Origin: a virus
Virus record (IMG/VR): IMGVR_UViG_3300035666_000086
Coordinates: 1 to 36,715 of that record
Reading direction: 5' to 3' (one strand)
DNA length: 36,715 bases
Of the stretch, positions 8,156 through 14,380 are shown piece after piece (within the stretch, counting starts at the first letter, position 1; every line of letters begins with the position of its first letter). The translations under genes were made by a program, and so were the position numbers. The notes under the pieces were generated by a model that did no database searches, was not told the origin of the DNA, and saw only the letters and a list, made by a program, of their open reading frames with translations.

Positions 8156-8419
8156 TTAGCCACACTTCCAGCGTCTCAGCGACGCTTTAGCTCGTTCAGC
8201 CGGCCCTTTGGCCTTAGCCACCACACCCTTCATTCGCGCGCAAAAAGACTTTTTACGCCCCGCGTCCGCCTTAGTCTTCGGACTCGGCGCCGGAGCCTTC
8301 AAGTTACTGCCCGTAGCGCGGTTATACTTAGCCCGACCTTTGGCCGTCAAGCCCGCGCCTTTAGAGACGGGCTGCTTCTCACCGCGACCCACTGACAGAT
8401 TGACCGACTTACGCGGCAT
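8156..8419 (-). CDS. 87-residue basic protein, DUF6321-like
   Basis: The protein contains the core EKQPVSKGAGLTAKGRAKYN, then RATGSNLKAPAPSPKTKADA, and near the C-terminus KKSFCARMKGVV...RAKASLRRWKC. These are the hallmarks of the DUF6321 family of phage proteins (a LTAKGRxKYNxATGSNLKAP core plus a SFCARM...SLxRWxC tail). The paired cysteines at the end may be structural. It overlaps the 3' end of the HNH gene by 11 bases. Several podovirus-like environmental phages carry it near the terminase. No function is established. The high charge and position suggest packaging or head assembly. Confidence 0.7.
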   Translation of the reverse strand: MPRKSVNLSVGRGEKQPVSKGAGLTAKGRAKYNRATGSNLKAPAPSPKTKADAGRKKSFCARMKGVVAKAKGPAERAKASLRRWKCG

Positions 8420-9017
8420 ATCGGTTTCCTTTTTGCACGTTTTCGCTGGCTAAAATAACTTGCAAATTATGCGGTACATGTAAGCCGGACACAACACCGC
8501 CGCGTAAAGGTACGATGTGATCTACATGCCAGTCAACTTTAGTCGCTTTAGCCCGTTGGTTAGCTAAGTCGTAAATTTCGTCAATTAGCCACCAATCTTC
8601 AGCGTCTAACCATAACGGAGTGCGACGTAAAACGTCAGCTCGACGCTTGGCTTTTAAATACTGCATGTGAGCGCGGTTGTTGGCGCGCCACTTTTGCCCG
8701 TATTGAGCCATTTTGCTAGGGTTAGCCAACCGCCAGCCGCGAGCGTGCTCGCGTATCTTGTCCACATTGTTAGCCCGCCACGCCTTGTTAGTTTCTGCGT
8801 GTGCGGAAGCGTATTTTGCTGTGTATTCGGCGACTTTTTTCGGGTTTTTTGCCCGCCAATTGCGCTGTACGTCCAACATATTTGCCGAATGGCATTCAAC
8901 GCATGTCCAATTTTGAACGTGGCGCTCGGCAACATGGCCATGCTTACAGGGTTTTCCTGTAAAATATTTCTTTTTTCCCTGCGCTATAGCGGCTGTACGG
9001 GATAGAACGGGGATCAT
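8409..9017 (-). CDS. HNH endonuclease with N-terminal zinc-binding motif
   Basis: I chose the ATG at 9017 because it overlaps the terminase stop as TAATG; an in-frame start at 9032 is possible. The 202 residues comprise a Cys/His motif, CKHGH then CVEC (about residues 24-42), of the type found in phage HNH proteins. Tandem 'WRxxNxxKxxEYxxK(Y/W)' repeats (about 50-120), probably DNA-contacting helices, follow. The C-terminal HNH variant is VDHIVPLRGGVVSGLHVPHN, followed by ASENVQKGNRY. It is likely a homing-type or packaging-associated nuclease: HNH proteins beside terminase genes can be free-standing homing endonucleases or assist DNA cleavage. The terminase gene itself is not interrupted. 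Confidence 0.85.
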   Translation of the reverse strand: MIPVLSRTAAIAQGKKKYFTGKPCKHGHVAERHVQNWTCVECHSANMLDVQRNWRAKNPKKVAEYTAKYASAHAETNKAWRANNVDKIREHARGWRLANPSKMAQYGQKWRANNRAHMQYLKAKRRADVLRRTPLWLDAEDWWLIDEIYDLANQRAKATKVDWHVDHIVPLRGGVVSGLHVPHNLQVILASENVQKGNRYAA

Positions 9018-10543
9018 TACGCGCCCATCCAACTACTAGTTGCGCCGCTACCACGCTCAACAACAATTCGACGAGGTTTTTCCCGCATCTCTCGACTGGC
9101 TACCGGATAAGCAAACGTAACGGCTAACGCATCGGCGGCGTCTGGAGAGGCAAGCCCTCTGGATTTCATGTCCTTTTTGCTTTCCAACAAAATGGCCCCA
9201 GACGAATTAAACTTTTGGTGCGGCCCAGTCAAATCGCTCTTAAGACTTCTATCATGAGGCAGGCTTGCTGATTGCAACCAAGCCTTCATTTCACCCCATA
9301 TCTCAGAACGCTTATTCTGGTACATTGCAGGGTTCTTAGCCTTCCAGCCAAAGTTTACCCCACGCACCTTATACCGCTGCTCTTTTAGCCGGTCAAGTAT
9401 CCCGTAACCCAGACCGCCCTCGTCGATGACAGTGAGCGCCGGGTTGAACTCCTCGATCGCGTCGATGACGCGCCCCACCGTTGTCATCGTGTCATCGCCC
9501 CGGTAGCGCCGGATAGCGATGACATCACGCCCCTGCCTTACGACGATGACTGTTGAGTCTGCTCCGCCTCGCGCTGGATCGACTCCGACAACGCGTGGCG
9601 CTGTCTCGTCCTTGTACCGAGGCCTTGCCATAGCCTCCTCCACAACTCGCGGAGCAATGAACTGGTCGTCGCCGTCTGAAGGAAACTCTCCGTAGACCTC
9701 AACCTTTGCCTGGCTACTATCTGCTCCATACTCAGCGATGATTTGCTCGTAGACGGCTTTATCCGTATCTTCAACTTGCCGGGCGTCGATGCTTTGCGTC
9801 GTCCAGAACTCTCTTTTCGCGTTGAAACACTCATAGAAATACCCCTCGTTGCGTCGCGGGTTGCTAAAGGCCAGCCAGAAACGATGCGGCGTGTTCTCCG
9901 TAAAGAAGCCCGCCGTCACCGACCAGATAGGGTCAGGAATACCACTCGCCTCGTCGAAGATGACCATCACGCCGTCATGGTTGTGCACACCGGCGTACGC
10001 GTCGGGGTTCTCCTCCGACCAGAGCCGCCCTTCGACCGACCAGTAGCGTGTGCCTTTCTTAAGGTCTCTCTCGACGATCTCCGCGAGCCATTTGGCCGGC
10101 ATGACGCGTGTGGCCGACACCTCGAACCAATGACTGTTGAGCAGGAGCGCCAGCCACTTAGTCACCTCGGCCCAGGTGACCGAGCGTAGCTGCGCCTCGC
10201 TGTTAGCCGACACGATGGTCGTCGAGCCGATGCGCGTCGAGAGCATCCACAAGATGAGCCAACTGACGAGGGCGGACTTACCGATGCCGCGCCCCGAGGC
10301 GGTGGCCATGCGCAACACCTCGTAGGAGGTGGCCGTTTTGTTCTTAGCGATGTGCGCGGCGATGTCCCGCAGCACCTTGCGCTGCCACCGCCTCGGGCCT
10401 TCAAAGTGCTCCAGCGGCGTACCCTTCTGCCCCCACGGGAAGGCGAACAGCACGAACGCCTCGGGGTCGTCCTTGACTTGAGGCGCCCACAAGCGCGCCA
10501 TGATCGCCTGCTCGTCGTCGGCGCTATAGATTGGCAGTTGCAT
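9017..10543 (-). CDS. terL: Terminase large subunit
   Basis: The 508-residue packaging motor has a Walker A motif, TASGRGIGKS (residues 81-90, Lys89), and a Walker B motif, VMVIFDEAS (about 192-200, Asp197 Glu198). The RNase H-like nuclease domain follows, with VGVDPARGGADS (Asp322), TVIDEGGLGYG (Asp374) and SPDAADALAVTF near the C-terminus, which together supply the metal-binding acidic residues. It drives ATP-powered translocation of DNA into the prohead through the portal and cuts the concatemer. It overlaps the small terminase gene upstream by 20 bases and the HNH gene downstream by 1 base. Confidence 0.93.
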   Translation of the reverse strand: MQLPIYSADDEQAIMARLWAPQVKDDPEAFVLFAFPWGQKGTPLEHFEGPRRWQRKVLRDIAAHIAKNKTATSYEVLRMATASGRGIGKSALVSWLILWMLSTRIGSTTIVSANSEAQLRSVTWAEVTKWLALLLNSHWFEVSATRVMPAKWLAEIVERDLKKGTRYWSVEGRLWSEENPDAYAGVHNHDGVMVIFDEASGIPDPIWSVTAGFFTENTPHRFWLAFSNPRRNEGYFYECFNAKREFWTTQSIDARQVEDTDKAVYEQIIAEYGADSSQAKVEVYGEFPSDGDDQFIAPRVVEEAMARPRYKDETAPRVVGVDPARGGADSTVIVVRQGRDVIAIRRYRGDDTMTTVGRVIDAIEEFNPALTVIDEGGLGYGILDRLKEQRYKVRGVNFGWKAKNPAMYQNKRSEIWGEMKAWLQSASLPHDRSLKSDLTGPHQKFNSSGAILLESKKDMKSRGLASPDAADALAVTFAYPVASREMREKPRRIVVERGSGATSSWMGA

Positions 10544-11003
10544 TAATAGGTTCCGTAGTGGCGTACGCGAGGGCGGTGGGCTCGGCGTGCGTCAGTGCAG
10601 CCGGAGTAGACGACAATACTCGGCCGTTAATGACGCGAGACTCCGCTTCTTGCAGTGCCGCGATGACGCTGATCTGCTGGGTGACATCGACCTGAACTTG
10701 CTGCTTCGCCACCCAGCCGTGCACATGTTGTAGGAGCGAGAGCGCAGCCTTGCTATCGCCATTGCGAGCCGCCTCACGCAACTGACCTGCCGCCTCAGCC
10801 TCAGCGTCGGCACGGCCTTTGGCCTCGGCCATCTCGGCGAGCGGGTCCATTTGACATAAGCGGCGGTATTCGGTGGGCAGCATGCCCGCTGCGAGCGCAA
10901 GGCTATCACCTTTAAGCCCGAGCGCCGCCGCGTCATAAATTGCTTGAAGCCGCGATTCAGTCGCCTTGATCTCGCGGGGCTCAAACGGGAGCGATTTGAA
11001 CAT
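10524..11003 (-). CDS. Putative terminase small subunit
   Basis: The start was taken as ATG at 11003 (MFKSLPFEPREIKATESRLQ). A GTG at 11078 would add 25 residues that look non-native. The roughly 159-residue protein is helical. Residues about 20-50 (AIYDAAALGLKGDSLALAAGMLPTEYRRLC) read as a helix-turn-helix of the kind that recognises pac/cos DNA. An Ala/Glu-rich oligomerisation helix follows (AEAKGRADAEAEAAGQLREA), then NGDSKAALSLLQHVHGW, a pattern frequent in small terminases. It is the first gene of the leftward late operon, directly upstream of the large subunit. Identification rests on position plus the helix-turn-helix and helical pattern. Confidence 0.7.
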   Translation of the reverse strand: MFKSLPFEPREIKATESRLQAIYDAAALGLKGDSLALAAGMLPTEYRRLCQMDPLAEMAEAKGRADAEAEAAGQLREAARNGDSKAALSLLQHVHGWVAKQQVQVDVTQQISVIAALQEAESRVINGRVLSSTPAALTHAEPTALAYATTEPINATANL

Positions 11004-11411
11004 GGCGCAACCGTAGCGTGAACGGAAATAAAAGACAAGCGATGTGCAGGGTCGTCCTGCCGGGAGGCCGCGATCCACAACAACCGTGTGACCTGTGTGC
11101 CGGGGCGGAGTGCCTTAGATGGTGGGCCATGGCCCTTCAGCTACCTCCCGGTCGCTACGTGCGCATCACGTCAGACATCGCCACACAAGAATAGCATAAG
11201 GCTTTGGCTTACGGGCTGATGGGGAAAAAATAAAAAATTTTTTGTAACCCCTCCGATACAGGTACATGCCACCGCGCGGGTCGGCCCACCCCATCAATTG
11301 CAAATGATTCCCGTTTGCATCCGGTCGCGGCGTTGTGGGCAATCGGCCACGACCCACGACGCCCGCAAGCTCTCAGCCAGGACGCATGCGCGCCGCGTGG
11401 CCGCGTGGTTC

Positions 11412-11458
11412 TGTGGGCAATGTGGGCAATCGAAAACAAATTGCCCACATTGCCCACA
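11412..11458. repeat. Perfect 19-bp inverted repeat built from paired iterons
   Basis: TGTGGGCAATGTGGGCAAT at 11412-11430 is mirrored exactly by ATTGCCCACATTGCCCACA at 11440-11458, around a 9-base spacer (CGAAAACAA). Each arm is two head-to-tail 9-bp units. It could be a high-affinity protein site for a dimer of dimers, or a cruciform at the origin. It is not followed by a T-run, so a terminator is unlikely. Confidence 0.9.
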
Positions 11459-11547
11459 AACTTGGGGGCGTGGGCATTTGTGGGCAATGTGGGCAATTAA
11501 AACGTTGCCCACCAAGGTCGCTAAGCGTCTACAGTTATTCCTTACAG

Positions 11548-11581
11548 ATTATATACTGTACGCCTATACAGTACATATAAT
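11548..11581. promoter_or_regulatory. Perfect LexA (SOS) box flanked by divergent TATAAT -10 elements
   Basis: TACTGTACGCCTATACAGTA at 11554-11573 has the CTGT-N8-ACAG core and perfect TACTG/CAGTA half-sites of the enterobacterial and beta-proteobacterial LexA operator. A TATAAT reads outward on the minus strand at 11548-11553 and another outward on the plus strand at 11576-11581, so a bound LexA dimer would cover the spacer of both promoters. The -35 regions are weak. Predicted effect: host LexA holds down transcription in one or both directions until DNA damage. The box match is direct; regulation is inferred. Confidence 0.75.
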
Positions 11582-11763
11582 TTTTATACTGTTAAATAAA
11601 AACCATTACCCACATTACCCACAACGTACGAATCCATCTATTTTTCTAGTCACTTGCGCGTGGGCAATTTGTCTCGATTCGATTGCCCACCGAATGACCC
11701 ACATTGCCCACACCTTGCCGCTGTCCGCAGAATGGTCGTGTTCTGCTATTTGTAAGAAAATGC

Positions 11764-11792
11764 TTTACACACTTGCGGCGCTGTGGTCTACT
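11764..11792 (+). promoter_or_regulatory. Probable sigma70 promoter of the rightward early operon
   Basis: TTTACA (11764-11769) lies 17 bases before TCTACT (11787-11792), giving 5/6 and 4/6 matches to consensus. It would give a leader of about 28 bases before the ATG at 11827, with an AGAGG ribosome binding site. It lies just after the last iteron copy, so a protein bound to the iterons could influence it. Confidence 0.5.
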
Positions 11793-11826
11793 GTACTTGT
11801 CGATTCACTAAACAGAGGTACACGCC

Positions 11827-12012
11827 ATGCAACCACGAATCAAAATGTATCGGAATGACTGGTCGGCCATGCTCGAAAAAGCTGGCATGTGGTACTGCGT
11901 ACAGGTGCGCAATGCCGCCGGCGATATTCACGACAAGGTGCGCTGTGATGACTACCGCATGGCGCTCGACTACTGGCGCGCCTTTAACGCCATTGCGAGG
12001 GCTGCAAAATGA
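11827..12012 (+). CDS. 61-residue hypothetical early protein
   Basis: This is the first gene of the rightward early operon, starting at ATG 11827 with AGAGG upstream. The 61 residues (MQPRIKMYRNDWSAMLEKAG, then MWYCVQVRNAAGDIHDKVRC) are compact and mixed alpha/beta, with aromatic residues and two cysteines. No family is recognised. It overlaps the next gene by 4 bases (ATGA). First genes in early phage operons often alter host functions, but nothing in the sequence indicates a target. Confidence 0.65.
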   Translation: MQPRIKMYRNDWSAMLEKAGMWYCVQVRNAAGDIHDKVRCDDYRMALDYWRAFNAIARAAK

Positions 12013-12158
12013 CTCGCTACTCCCACGCCCTCGCCGCGATCGCTTTACCTTGTCTCATTCTGGCCCCGTTCGTTGCCGCCGATGTTCACATGCAAGTGTG
12101 GGCAGTCGGCACCGGCACGGCGCTCGCCGCTGTCATCTTTCGCCTTGCAAACGATTGA
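12009..12158 (+). CDS. 49-residue small membrane protein
   Basis: It starts in an ATGA overlap with the previous gene and ends before the clamp gene. The sequence has two hydrophobic segments, about residues 7-24 (ALAAIALPCLILAPFVAA) and 28-46 (MQVWAVGTGTALAAVIFRLA), separated by a short polar loop, so it is probably a two-pass inner-membrane peptide. The coupling to its neighbour supports it as real. Possible roles include superinfection exclusion or membrane tethering; no family is recognised. Confidence 0.6.
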   Translation: MTRYSHALAAIALPCLILAPFVAADVHMQVWAVGTGTALAAVIFRLAND

Positions 12159-12212
12159 CCGACTACCGTAAACTAAACTCTGACAATCAACTACACTAAA
12201 GGACACTCAACC

Positions 12213-12902
12213 ATGTACACACTTACTGTCTCTCTCGCCACCCTGCGCGCCGCCCGTACCCACGCCGCCGAAAAAGACGTTCGTTATTACTTGCAAGGCG
12301 TCTATCTGGACACTGTGGCCGGCAAGGTAGTTGCTACCGACGGGCATCGCCTGTTCGTTGCCAACGCGCGCGGCGTCAAGTCCAACTATCCGGCTGTCAT
12401 CGTGCCTAACGAAACGATCGACGCGGCGCTAAAGCAATTCACGGGCGAGTATGCACGCGGCAAGTCACTCGGCGCCGTAGACGTGACCGTGACGATCGAC
12501 GACAACCATATAGCCATCGGTACACCCACGGGCTCAGTCACGGGCAAGGCGCTCGACGGCCGGTTCCCGGAGTGGCGCCGTGTGGTGCCCAAAGCTGAAG
12601 ACGTAGGCGATCAGGTGCCGGCTGTGCTTAACACTCAGTACCTTGCCGACGCATGCGAGGCGCTCTCGATCGCGCGCAACCTGTCCAAAAAGGCCGCGAG
12701 TCAACACGCCATCCGTATCCACATGCGCGGCGAGTTCCCGACCGTTGTTACGGACAATACGATCGGCGTATTGGCGCTCGTTATGCCCATGCGCAACGAC
12801 CTCGGCGCTGACGTGGCGCGCATGGCGTGCCGCATGGCGCACGACGACGCCCTCGCCTACAGCGCCGAGACGGCCGCCGACGTGGCCGCCGAGGCCGCCT
12901 AA
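12213..12902 (+). CDS. Shortened DnaN-type DNA sliding clamp
   Basis: The start is ATG 12213 after AAAGGA. The 229-residue protein aligns by eye with the beta clamp of bacterial DNA polymerase III, but only from its second domain. KDVRYYLQGVYLDT (residues 21-34) matches DVRYYLNGMLFET of E. coli DnaN, and ATDGHRLFVAN (41-51) matches ATDGHRLAV. GKALDGRFPEWRRVVPK matches SKLVDGRFPDYRRVLPK, and VMPMR (about 190-195) matches the C-terminal MPMRL. So domain 1 and the first half of domain 3 appear to be absent, and a 34-residue Asp/Ala-rich tail follows MPMR. It should encircle DNA and tether the phage polymerase, but its ring stoichiometry must differ from the host clamp. Confidence 0.85.
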   Translation: MYTLTVSLATLRAARTHAAEKDVRYYLQGVYLDTVAGKVVATDGHRLFVANARGVKSNYPAVIVPNETIDAALKQFTGEYARGKSLGAVDVTVTIDDNHIAIGTPTGSVTGKALDGRFPEWRRVVPKAEDVGDQVPAVLNTQYLADACEALSIARNLSKKAASQHAIRIHMRGEFPTVVTDNTIGVLALVMPMRNDLGADVARMACRMAHDDALAYSAETAADVAAEAA

Positions 12903-12916
12903 CCATCACACCACAC

Positions 12917-12937
12917 GGGCGGCGCCCATGGCCGCCC
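12917..12937 (+). other. GC-rich hairpin after the clamp gene
   Basis: GGGCGGC (12917-12923) and GCCGCCC (12931-12937) can pair around a 7-base loop, 15 bases after the clamp stop. There is no T-run, so it is more likely an mRNA-stabilising or attenuating structure than a full terminator. Confidence 0.35.
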
Positions 12938-12965
12938 ACACTTAACTACACTGGAGTACACGACC

Positions 12966-13244
12966 ATGCAAGCCATTCGCACCCGATACCACGGCCCCAC
13001 CAACTCGCGCGGCTCGCGCATCATCGCCAAGTGTGAAGGCGGCTCGATCACGATGCCGTATGACCACGCGCAGAATTTAGAGGGCAACCATGCCGCCGCT
13101 GCGCGGCTCCTGCTGGAGCGCATGGGTTGGCCTAACGTCTATTTCGGCGGCGTGTTCGACCGTGACTATTACTGGGTATCCGAAACGACGTGGGCTAAAT
13201 CGCGCGCCCGTGACTATGCAATGGCAAAGTCGGAGGCCGCCTAA
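12966..13244 (+). CDS. 92-residue hypothetical early protein
   Basis: The ATG at 12966 follows a GGAG site. The protein reads MQAIRTRYHGPTNSRGSRII, AKCEGGSITMPYDHAQNLEG, then a helical ALARLLLERMGW-like segment and YFGGVFDRDYYWVSETTWAK. I recognise the pattern of a small conserved protein found in early regions of beta-proteobacterial and environmental phages (TxYxGPTNxRGSRIxA...), but no function is known for it. The aromatic-rich C-terminal half suggests a folded alpha/beta domain. It ends one base before the next start. Confidence 0.7.
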   Translation: MQAIRTRYHGPTNSRGSRIIAKCEGGSITMPYDHAQNLEGNHAAAARLLLERMGWPNVYFGGVFDRDYYWVSETTWAKSRARDYAMAKSEAA

Positions 13245-13245
13245 C

Positions 13246-13473
13246 ATGGACAGCCAACGCTACGTAGTCCTGACACTTGTCGGCCACCATTACGAAAACG
13301 TCTGGGAGCTCGACGGCGAGCCGGAAGTATTCGAGAGCGCCGGCGAGGCTGAGGCCGCACTGGCTGAACACTTGCGCGAGTGCCAATGGGCCGTAGACGC
13401 CGGGCACCTCGACACCATGCCAACGCGCGACCAATTCCACGTCGCGCCGTACGTAGGCGAGGTGGCCGCATGA
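13246..13473 (+). CDS. 75-residue acidic hypothetical protein
   Basis: It starts at ATG 13246, one base after the previous stop, and overlaps the next gene by ATGA. The 75 residues begin with a beta-strand pattern (MDSQRYVVLTLVGHHYENVW). A strongly acidic helix rich in Glu/Ala follows (EVFESAGEAEAALAEHLREC). The net charge is clearly negative, and such small acidic early proteins are sometimes DNA mimics or inhibitors of host enzymes. This is only a possibility; no family is recognised. Confidence 0.65.
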   Translation: MDSQRYVVLTLVGHHYENVWELDGEPEVFESAGEAEAALAEHLRECQWAVDAGHLDTMPTRDQFHVAPYVGEVAA

Positions 13474-13670
13474 GTAGCTACCGCGACGCTATCGAGCGTT
13501 ACATGGATGAAGGTCTACGCCGCCACGCCGCCGAAATCGAGGCGGCGTTGGATGACATCGGCCAACAACCAAAGCGCCGGCGGGGGTGGATAGACCCCCG
13601 CGATCCTGCCTATCCTTTTGACGATGAAGATGAGACAACTAACCAACCAACTGGAGACAATAGACTATGA
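13470..13670 (+). CDS. 66-residue hypothetical protein
   Basis: It starts at ATG 13470, overlapping the previous stop, and overlaps the next start by 4 bases. The N-terminal half is an amphipathic helix (MSSYRDAIERYMDEGLRRHA, AEIEAALDDIG). The second half is a basic turn (KRRRGW) followed by an acidic disordered tail. No family is recognised. Four-base overlaps on both sides support translation. Confidence 0.6.
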   Translation: MSSYRDAIERYMDEGLRRHAAEIEAALDDIGQQPKRRRGWIDPRDPAYPFDDEDETTNQPTGDNRL

Positions 13671-14023
13671 AAACTGCAATCATCACGGCCGTACTGGCCG
13701 CTACCCTCACCACGACCGCCCACGCTGATACGTTCGCTACTGCGGCCGTTAAAGGTGAGCCCAAGGGTAAGACGATCCTCACGACCGACGCATGCGCACT
13801 GGCGCTCGACGCTGTGGCGCTAGGCACCACAGCCGGCAACCTTGCCGGCATGCGCCGCGCGTTTTACTACACAGACGCCGGCGCCACCGAGGAGGGCTGC
13901 TGGAGGCACGACGCGGGTACGGTACTGCTAGCGTGGCCGGCGTCTAAGCTGCTGCGCCGTTGGCCCATCGCCAACTTCAAGCTCGCAGAGCGCAAGGACA
14001 ACGCGTGGAAGGTGCTGCGATGA
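13667..14023 (+). CDS. 118-residue exported protein with signal peptide
   Basis: A classical signal peptide opens the protein: a Lys-containing n-region, a hydrophobic core (IITAVLAATLTTT) and an Ala-His-Ala cleavage site after residue 20. The mature part of about 98 residues has two cysteines (in DACALAL and EEGCW) that could form a disulfide in the periplasm. The end is basic (LLRRWPIANFKLAERKDNAW). An exported protein inside an early replication-type operon is unusual. A role at the cell envelope such as exclusion or receptor masking is possible but inferred. It has ATGA overlaps with both neighbours. Confidence 0.65.
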   Translation: MKTAIITAVLAATLTTTAHADTFATAAVKGEPKGKTILTTDACALALDAVALGTTAGNLAGMRRAFYYTDAGATEEGCWRHDAGTVLLAWPASKLLRRWPIANFKLAERKDNAWKVLR

Positions 14024-14241
14024 GCGGCAAGCGTTGGGTGATCCAGTACACCATCGGCGGCCCTGAGTACGAGGGCCGCTATCTAACACTCGACCGCGAC
14101 GCTGAGGGCGCCTACACGGGCACGTCACGCCCGGTCGAGCGTGTCGAGGACGCGCTACGCATGACGCAGAGTCAAGCCGACGCGATCGTAGCGTTGGCCT
14201 TGGGTTGCAAGGCGATCGAGCTACCCGAGGGCGTCGCGTGA
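14020..14241 (+). CDS. 73-residue hypothetical protein
   Basis: It starts at ATG 14020 in overlap with the exported protein. It reads as a beta-strand-rich start (MSGKRWVIQYTIGGPEYEGR, YLTLDRD) followed by a helix (VEDALRMTQSQADAIVALAL). Its layout, a short sheet with a DAxRMTxxxADAI helix, suggests a small folded protein. The family is unrecognised. It ends in a GTGA overlap with the next small gene. Confidence 0.6.
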   Translation: MSGKRWVIQYTIGGPEYEGRYLTLDRDAEGAYTGTSRPVERVEDALRMTQSQADAIVALALGCKAIELPEGVA

Positions 14242-14369
14242 TCCGTTGGCTCGACTGGCTGAGGGGCGTGCTGCACCGGCTCGACGCCGCACGGCGTGAC
14301 GAGTGGCGCCGCGTGCCGCCCCCGAACTGGGCGTGCAGTCGGCGGCGTTGGGGTGGTGACTACTGGTGA
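14238..14369 (+). CDS. 43-residue Trp/Arg-rich peptide
   Basis: A GTG start at 14238 overlaps the previous stop (GTGA), and the ORF ends just before the DUF3310 gene. The product (MIRWLDWLRGVLHRLDAARR, then DEWRRVPPPNWACSRRRWGG) has six tryptophans and many arginines. The first half would be an amphipathic helix that could lie on a membrane or bind nucleic acid. The coding call rests on overlap geometry and lack of alternatives, so certainty is moderate. Confidence 0.5.
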   Translation: MIRWLDWLRGVLHRLDAARRDEWRRVPPPNWACSRRRWGGDYW

Positions 14370-14380
14370 GGACCATAACT

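Larger units (their letters stand above)
11334..11712. repeat. Iteron cluster: ~15 copies of 9-bp TGTGGGCAA / TTGCCCACA
   Basis: Forward copies start at 11334, 11412, 11421, 11470 (variant), 11479, 11488 and 11660. Reverse copies start at 11440, 11449, 11505, 11605 and 11614 (TTACCCACA variants), 11682, 11694 (variant) and 11703. Eleven keep the exact TGGGCAA core. Tandem pairs overlap so that the period is exactly 9 bases. They flank the AT-rich LexA-box segment on both sides. The unit resembles the DnaA box TTATCCACA (the TTACCCACA variant differs at one base), so they may bind DnaA, a phage initiator or a regulator. Confidence 0.85.
11004..11826. other. Gene-free control region between divergent operons (candidate origin/switch)
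   Basis: About 820 bases separate the leftward terminase operon from the rightward early operon. I find no convincing gene: the short ORFs here are repeat-driven or have chance composition. From left to right there is an AT-rich near-palindrome at 11221-11251 (GGGG, A/T block, CCCC) and a TGCAAA-N9-TTTGCA inverted repeat at 11299-11319. The 9-bp repeat cluster spans 11334-11712, with an AT-rich stretch and LexA box at 11527-11600, and a promoter sits before the first early gene. The content fits an origin of replication plus a regulatory switch. No tRNA or attachment site was seen. Confidence 0.7.

Noticed and set aside
8409-9032. HNH start at 9032
   Set aside because: It would lie inside the terminase gene; the TAATG overlap at 9017 is the usual coupling seen throughout this operon.
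10524-11078. Longer small-terminase start at GTG 11078
   Set aside because: The extra 25 residues have no family-like composition; ATG 11003 gives a normal terminase start.
11166-11515. Short minus-strand ORFs in the control region (63-95 residues)
   Set aside because: Their sequence is dictated by the GTGGGCAA repeats and A/T runs, they overlap each other in several frames, and none has a ribosome binding site.
11334-11712. CRISPR array
   Set aside because: Units are only 9 bp, occur in both orientations and have irregular spacing, with no spacer-length regularity and no cas genes.
11298-11858. 186-residue plus-strand ORF across the iterons
   Set aside because: The translation is made of repeat-encoded CGQCGQ/CPHCPQ units and runs through the LexA box and early promoter; it looks like an open frame in non-coding repeats.
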